From an uncultured Collinsella sp. (GTDB lineage Bacteria; Actinomycetota; Coriobacteriia; Coriobacteriales; Coriobacteriaceae): a stretch of 64,000 nt of DNA. Shown piece after piece: positions 59,656-64,000 of this stretch. Numbering within the stretch: position 1 is the first letter of the stretch; the number at the start of each line of letters is the position of its first letter. The position numbers were made by a program, and so were the translations under genes. The notes below the pieces were generated by a model. That model made no database searches. It was not told the DNA's origin and saw only the letters and a program-made list of their open reading frames with translations. The DNA is taken from NCBI GenBank assembly GCA_934630375.1, contig CAKTVQ010000004.1, positions 1-64,000 of the forward strand, in the 5' to 3' direction.

Positions 59656-60609
59656 ATGGACAAGGCTGCATCCGCCGGCCATTCTGACCGCTGCCGCATC
59701 GTCGTCGATACCTGCTGCGACTTTAGCCCCGAGGTCGCCGCGAACCTCGATGTCGATATCTTGGGCTTCCCCTTCATCATCGATGGCGAGGAGCGCACGG
59801 ACGACATCTGGTCGAGCATCACGCCCAAGGAGTTCTACGACCGCATGCGCGCCGGCGCCCGCGTGTCCACCTCGGCTGTGTCGCTCGGTCGCTATATCGA
59901 GTTCTTTACCGAGTGCGCCAAAGAGGGCACACCCACGGTCTACCTGTGCTTTACCTCGGCGCTGTCGTCGAGCTACAACTCCGCGTGCCAGGCGGCAGAT
60001 GCCGTGCGCGCCGAGTATCCCAACTTTGAGCTCTACGTGGTGGACAACGCCCTGCCCTGCGCGACCGGCGAGCTGCTGGCGCTCGAGGCTGTCCGTCAGC
60101 GCTCGGCGGGGCTCACCGCCAAGCAGCTGGTCGAATGGGCAAACGAGGCCAAGACCTACGTCCACGGCTACTTTACGCTCGAGAGCTTCGACGCGCTGGC
60201 TGCCGGCGGCCGCATCCCGCCCGCGGCGGCGCAGCTCACGGCAAAGCTCGACGTCAAGCCCGAGCTGTCCTATGACCTGGCCGGCTCGCTGTCGCTAATC
60301 GGCGTCAACCGCGGCCGTAAGAAGGCGCTCAAGTCCATCCTCAAGTCGTTCCGCGAGAACTACGTGCCCGATCGCACCATGCCCATCGCCATCATGACGG
60401 CCGATGCCGAGAAGGACGGCGATTGGCTCGAGGCCGCCATCCGCAAGGAGGAAGGCTGCGCCGACGTCACCATCATCCGCAGCTCCGTGGGCCCCACCAT
60501 TGGCTCGCACGTGGGTCCCGGCATGGTGGCCTGCGCGTTTTGGGGCAAGAACCGCGCTGACAAGGCGTCGCTTTCCGACCGCATCGCCCGCCGCGTGCGC
60601 GGTCAGTAG
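59656..60609 (+). CDS. DegV family fatty-acid-binding protein
   Basis: A 317-aa DegV/FakB-type protein that binds a fatty acid for phosphorylation by a FakA kinase. Motifs are CRIVVDTCCDFSPEVAANLD, ARVSTSAVSLGRYIEFF (TSQPS-like loop), YLCFTSALSSSYNSA and GGRIPPAAAQL, with SSVGPTIGSHVGPGMVA at the C-terminus. The Thr-Ser pair and the GPxIGxHxGPG segment contact the lipid head group in the family. AAGGAG precedes; ATG 59656 is preferred over the adjacent TTG 59653. No fakA is nearby. Confidence 0.92.
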   Translation: MDKAASAGHSDRCRIVVDTCCDFSPEVAANLDVDILGFPFIIDGEERTDDIWSSITPKEFYDRMRAGARVSTSAVSLGRYIEFFTECAKEGTPTVYLCFTSALSSSYNSACQAADAVRAEYPNFELYVVDNALPCATGELLALEAVRQRSAGLTAKQLVEWANEAKTYVHGYFTLESFDALAAGGRIPPAAAQLTAKLDVKPELSYDLAGSLSLIGVNRGRKKALKSILKSFRENYVPDRTMPIAIMTADAEKDGDWLEAAIRKEEGCADVTIIRSSVGPTIGSHVGPGMVACAFWGKNRADKASLSDRIARRVRGQ

Positions 60610-60707
60610 GCAAGTAACGCGGCCGTAATCGATCCCAACTCACAGCCCAAACGCTGGCACCGAGTATTCAACCTGGTAACAACACCCAACCCAAAAGGAA
60701 AGGTTTC

Positions 60708-61787
60708 ATGGCAAACAAGCTCTCCGTCGCATTCATCGGCACCGGAATCATGGGTGCCCCCATCGCCGGCCACATCCTGGATGCCGGCTATCCCGTCACG
60801 GTCAACAACCGTACCAAGTCCAAGGCCGCCGCGCTTATCGAGCGCGGTGCCGTTTGGGCCGATACGCCGGCCGACGCCGTGGCGAACGCCGATGTCGTCT
60901 TTACCATGGTGGGCTATCCCTCCGAGGTCGAGGAGCTCTACCTGGCGGGCGACGGCCTGCTCGCGTGCACCAAGCCGGGCGCGGTGCTGATCGACCTCAC
61001 CACGAGCTCCCCCGAGCTGGCGCGCGACATTGCCGAGGCCGCCCAGGTTTCCGGCCGCATGGCGTTTGACTGCCCCGTCACCGGCGGCGAGTCTGGTGCT
61101 ATCGCCGGCACGCTCACGGCTATCGTGGGCGCCACCGAGAACGATATCGCCCCGGTCCGCGACATCCTTGCCACCTTTGCGGCCAACATCTGCTGCTTCG
61201 ACGGTGCCGGCAAGGGCCAGGCTGCCAAGCTCGCCAACCAGGTGTCGCTGGGCGCCTGCATGGTCGGCATGGCAGACGCCATGGCATTTGCCGAGCTGAG
61301 CGGCCTTGATTTGGAGAAGACCCGTCAGATGATCTTGGGCGGCACCGGCAAGTCCGGCGCCATGGAGAGTCTGGCTCCCAAGGCGCTCGACGGCGATTAC
61401 AAGCCCGGCTTTATGGTCGAGCACTTCATTAAGGACCTGCGTCTGGCGCTCGCTTACGCCGACGACCGCGAGCTCGCGCTGCCCGGTGCCGACGTGGCCT
61501 TTACGCTCTACGACATGCTCGACGCCATCGGTGGCGCCAAGCTGGGCACCCAGGCCATCACGGTGCTCTACAAGGAGGAGGCCGACGCCATCGCCGCCGG
61601 TCTGGACTGGTCGCAGTATCGCCCCGAGGAGCACGGCGCTCACGAGGACGGCTGCGGTTGCGGCGAGCACGGCGACGACCACGAGTGCGGTTGCGGCCAC
61701 CACCACGGCGAGGATCACGAGTGCTGCGGCGGCCACGGCCACGATGACGGCCACGAGTGCTGCTGCGGCCACCATCACGAGGAGTAG
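60708..61787 (+). CDS. 3-hydroxyisobutyrate dehydrogenase-family oxidoreductase with His/Cys-rich tail
   Basis: A 359-aa NAD(P)-dependent beta-hydroxyacid dehydrogenase: FIGTGIMGAPIAGHILDAGY binds the cofactor, DCPVTGGESGAIAGTLTAIV is the substrate loop, and GKGQAAKLANQ holds the catalytic lysine. The normal enzyme ends near residue 306; here a 53-residue tail follows with 14 His, 9 Cys and many Asp/Glu (for example CGCGHHHGEDHECCGGHGH). Such tails bind nickel, zinc or copper in SlyD and HypB. The in vivo metal and substrate are unknown. AAAGGAAAGG precedes the ATG; the next gene starts 5 bases after the stop. Confidence 0.92.
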   Translation: MANKLSVAFIGTGIMGAPIAGHILDAGYPVTVNNRTKSKAAALIERGAVWADTPADAVANADVVFTMVGYPSEVEELYLAGDGLLACTKPGAVLIDLTTSSPELARDIAEAAQVSGRMAFDCPVTGGESGAIAGTLTAIVGATENDIAPVRDILATFAANICCFDGAGKGQAAKLANQVSLGACMVGMADAMAFAELSGLDLEKTRQMILGGTGKSGAMESLAPKALDGDYKPGFMVEHFIKDLRLALAYADDRELALPGADVAFTLYDMLDAIGGAKLGTQAITVLYKEEADAIAAGLDWSQYRPEEHGAHEDGCGCGEHGDDHECGCGHHHGEDHECCGGHGHDDGHECCCGHHHEE

Positions 61788-61792
61788 CGCCC

Positions 61793-62221
61793 ATGAGCTG
61801 GACGTTCGTGGTGCTCGCGCTGGTGCTCTTTATCTTTGCGATCTACATTGGCTTTTTGTGCGGCCAGTGGGCCTGCGAAAAGCGCGTGATCACCAAGCGC
61901 GACTACTGGATCGCCAACTTTGCAGGTGCGGCGGCCGTCATCCTGCTGACCTGGGTGTTCTCGCTGTTCCCGTTGGTGCAGTTTGCGCCGATCGGCTGGC
62001 TTGGCGGTTTTATCGCCGGCCTTAAGATGAGCTTTGGCGAGTCCGTGGGCCCGTGGCGCAAGCATGACGAGGTCTTTAACGTCAACAAGTCCCATCGCAC
62101 CGCCGCCGATGCGGGCAACGCCGAGGAGCGCCGTCGTGCGCGTCGCAATGGCGCTGCCGACCGACAGCTCATCTCGGTCACCGATGACAGCAAGGGTGCT
62201 GACAAGCACGCTAAGAAATAA
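61793..62221 (+). CDS. Two-helix membrane protein, unknown
   Basis: A 142-aa protein with two membrane helices (TFVVLALVLFIFAIYIGFL and FAGAAAVILLTWVFSLFPLV) and a basic, probably cytoplasmic C-terminus (AEERRRARRNGAADRQ, ending KHAKK). GGAG lies 8 bases before the ATG, within the end of the preceding gene. It is in an apparent operon with the oxidoreductase, the following helical protein and isocitrate dehydrogenase. No family is recognised. Confidence 0.75.
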   Translation: MSWTFVVLALVLFIFAIYIGFLCGQWACEKRVITKRDYWIANFAGAAAVILLTWVFSLFPLVQFAPIGWLGGFIAGLKMSFGESVGPWRKHDEVFNVNKSHRTAADAGNAEERRRARRNGAADRQLISVTDDSKGADKHAKK

Positions 62222-62233
62222 GAAGAGGTAACT

Positions 62234-62932
62234 ATGGCAGAAAACAAAGACGAACAGCTTACCGACGAGGAGCTGGCACAGCTTCAGCTGGCAGAGGAGA
62301 ACGAGAATGCCGTCGACCGTCTGGTCCAGGAGCTCGGCTGCCCCACGCGCCGCATCCGCCAGTTTGCCGCCCGCGTGCTGCACCTGCTGGCCGAGCGCGA
62401 CCCGCAGCGCGTCGTGCCCTGCGTGCCCGCGCTGATCGAGGCGCTCGACCGCCCCGAGGCTCAGACCCGCTGGGAGGCCCTCGATGCCCTGACGGCGCTC
62501 GCCACCACCTGCCCCGAGCAGATGGGCGACGCCTTTGAGGGTGCCGAGACCGCGCTGTTCGACGAGCTTTCCTCCACGCTGCGCTACGCCGCCTTCCGCC
62601 TGCTGTGCGTGTGGGGCGCCACGAGCGTCGAGCGTTCGCGCGAGGCCTGGCCTATCCTGGACGAGGCCATCCAGTGCTACCACGGCGATCTTGAGTATCG
62701 CGACATGCTCGGTTGCCTGTACGAGTTTGGCCAGGGCGAGATCGACGCCGAGGTCGCCGAGAAGCTCGCGCTGCGCCTTAAGTTCGACGCCGAGAACGGC
62801 AAGGGCAGCTATCTCAAGGCCCGCTCGAGCGAAATTTGCGAAATGCTTGTTAAACGTTTTGGCCTGGATCTCTCCAAAAAGAAGAAGCGTGCTAGCGTTA
62901 AAAAATCTGACGACGCCGAAGACGAGGAGTAA
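62234..62932 (+). CDS. HEAT-repeat-like helical protein, unknown
   Basis: A 232-aa acidic all-helical protein. Repeated helix pairs such as RIRQFAARVLHLLAERDPQR, VPCVPALIEALDRPEAQTRW and RYAAFRLLCVWGATSVERSR look like HEAT/armadillo repeats, which usually mediate protein contacts. The C-terminus is a Lys-rich then acidic tail. AAGAGG precedes the ATG. It lies 6 bases before the isocitrate dehydrogenase gene, so a chaperone- or scaffold-like role in that operon is possible but unsupported. Confidence 0.75.
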   Translation: MAENKDEQLTDEELAQLQLAEENENAVDRLVQELGCPTRRIRQFAARVLHLLAERDPQRVVPCVPALIEALDRPEAQTRWEALDALTALATTCPEQMGDAFEGAETALFDELSSTLRYAAFRLLCVWGATSVERSREAWPILDEAIQCYHGDLEYRDMLGCLYEFGQGEIDAEVAEKLALRLKFDAENGKGSYLKARSSEICEMLVKRFGLDLSKKKKRASVKKSDDAEDEE

Positions 62933-62938
62933 CAGATT

Positions 62939-64000
62939 ATGGCGCACGATGTAGTCCTGATTCCCGGTGACGGTATCGGTCCCGAGATTACGCAGGCCAT
63001 GCGCCGCGTGGTCGAGGCCACCGGTGTCCAGATCAACTGGAACGTCCAGGAGGCCGGTGCCGGCGTCATGGACGAGTTTGGCACGCCGCTGCCCCAGCAC
63101 GTGCTCGATGCGGTCGCCGAGACCAAGGTTGCCATCAAGGGCCCCATCACCACGCCGGTCGGCACGGGCTTCCGCAGCGTCAACGTGGCCCTGCGCAAGC
63201 ACTTTGACCTGTACGCCTGCGTGCGCCCCTGCCTGTCGCAGCCGGGCGACGGCTCGCGCTTCCGCGACGTCGACCTGGTCATCGTGCGCGAGAACACCGA
63301 GGACCTCTACGCCGGCATCGAGTTTGACGAGGGCGCTGCCGAGGTCGAGGAGCTCTCGCAGCTCGTTGAGCGCTCGGGCCAGAAGACCTTTGCTGCCGAT
63401 TCCGCCATCTCGATCAAGCCGATCTCCATCGCCAAGAGCCGTCGCATTGTGGAGTATGCCTTTGAGTATGCCCGTCGCTGCGGCCGCAAAAAGGTGACGG
63501 CCGTGCACAAGGCTAACATCATGAAGGCGACCGACGGCCTGTTCCTACGCGTTGCGCGCGAGGTGGCCGCCAACTATCCCGATATCGAGTTCAACGACAA
63601 GATTGTCGACGCCACCTGCATGGGCCTGGTCCAGAACCCCAACGACTTCGATGTTCTGGTGCTGCCCAACCTGTACGGCGATATCGTGAGCGACCTGTGC
63701 GCCGGCCTGGTGGGCGGCTTAGGCATGGCCCCCGGCTCCAACATCGGTGCCGACTGCGCCATCTTCGAGGCAACGCACGGCTCCGCGCCCGATATCGCGG
63801 GCCAGGATATTGCCAACCCCACGGCCGAGATCCTCTCTGCTGCGATGATGCTCGACCACCTGGGCGAGAACGATGCTGCCAACCGCATTCGTGCCGCCGT
63901 ATCTGCCACGCTCGACGAGGGCGAGCAGGTTACCGGTGACGTACGTCGTGCCCAGACCGGCTCCGTTGAGGGCGCCGTGGGCACGCAGGCCTTTGCCGAT
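62939..64000 (+). CDS. Isocitrate dehydrogenase (NAD-type), 3' end outside window
   Basis: 354 codons are visible and the frame stays open to the window end. The protein begins [20 protein letters not shown], has [20 protein letters not shown], the substrate loop [16 protein letters not shown], the catalytic Lys in [17 protein letters not shown], the metal-binding Asp residues in [16 protein letters not shown], and [20 protein letters not shown]. The short form and Ser/Asn residues fit NAD-dependent isocitrate or homoisocitrate dehydrogenase rather than LeuB. It probably supplies 2-oxoglutarate. ATG 62939 follows the previous stop by 6 bases. Confidence 0.9.
   Translation, partial: MAHDVVLIPGDGIGPEITQAMRRVVEATGVQINWNVQEAGAGVMDEFGTPLPQHVLDAVAETKVAIKGPITTPVGTGFRSVNVALRKHFDLYACVRPCLSQPGDGSRFRDVDLVIVRENTEDLYAGIEFDEGAAEVEELSQLVERSGQKTFAADSAISIKPISIAKSRRIVEYAFEYARRCGRKKVTAVHKANIMKATDGLFLRVAREVAANYPDIEFNDKIVDATCMGLVQNPNDFDVLVLPNLYGDIVSDLCAGLVGGLGMAPGSNIGADCAIFEATHGSAPDIAGQDIANPTAEILSAAMMLDHLGENDAANRIRAAVSATLDEGEQVTGDVRRAQTGSVEGAVGTQAFAD

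Overview
The window is about 64 kb of GC-rich (roughly 60-65% by eye) bacterial chromosome with densely packed genes on both strands, many GTG/TTG starts and strong AGGAG-type ribosome binding sites. Gene content (stand-alone hisI and hisE, actinobacterial-type aminotransferase, Tat plus hydrogenase-maturation genes, TopA with a lysine/alanine tail, RicT with an R/G/K-rich tail) suggests an anaerobic actinobacterium of the Coriobacteriia, most likely close to Collinsella. That placement is inference from family resemblance; no rRNA is present to confirm it. I see one tRNA gene (tRNA-Leu, anticodon TAA), no rRNA and no CRISPR array.

Layout. 1-6.1 kb: histidine biosynthesis (hisB end, hisH, hisA, hisF, hisI, a 75-aa unknown, hisE), an IS110-family insertion, then a convergent PHP-family phosphatase that probably supplies histidinol-phosphatase. 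6.4-11.8 kb: a stand-alone LarC C-terminal protein, YfcE-like phosphodiesterase, MazG, enolase, a DivIC/FtsB-like protein and Ppx/GppA. 11.8-16.5 kb: repeats, tRNA-Leu, a membrane-anchored unknown, PTS IIB plus VOC protein, and an OmpR-type two-component system. 16.8-20.2 kb: a visibly lower-GC block with a NUDIX hydrolase facing a large PLD-helicase-DUF3427 protein. 20.3-29.4 kb: two metallophosphoesterases, gluQRS, a DUF2207 membrane protein, an acetyltransferase, purH. 29.5-36.5 kb: BceRS-like two-component system, universal stress protein, uppP, pcrA. 36.9-42.6 kb: manA, GntR regulator, ROK kinase, Mn-dependent pyrophosphatase, nhaA. 43-50 kb: aminotransferase, STAS protein, tatA-tatC-hypA-hypB, topA. 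50-56.9 kb: zinc-ribbon protein, tmk-holB-ricT, comF, an unknown with a nuclease-like C-terminus. 57-64 kb: substrate-binding lipoprotein, hpf, degV, an oxidoreductase with a His/Cys-rich tail, two unknowns and a truncated isocitrate dehydrogenase gene.

Themes. tatA-tatC-hypA-hypB would couple Ni-hydrogenase maturation to Tat export; LarC and the His/Cys-rich tail of the oxidoreductase at 60.7 kb also point to nickel or other metal handling. manA, the GntR regulator and the ROK kinase look like a sugar-6-phosphate regulon. tmk, holB and ricT form a tight replication/RNA-processing operon.

The most unusual layer is the non-coding DNA. Nearly every longer gap carries an inverted repeat, and they fall into several dispersed families with compensatory base changes: a ~100-bp hairpin (2.7 and 28.5 kb), short palindromes with a GGGACGTTCTTA-type loop (23.4, 25.9, 42.6 kb and the split copy around the IS110 element), GTTGCGGTGAAATAGGGACT palindromes (11.8 and 51.2 kb), CCGGCAGTTAGGGACGTTCC palindromes (50.1 and 11.9 kb), and a ~210-220-bp MITE-like element present twice (25.6 and 57.0 kb). 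The IS110 element appears to have inserted into the loop of one of these palindromes.
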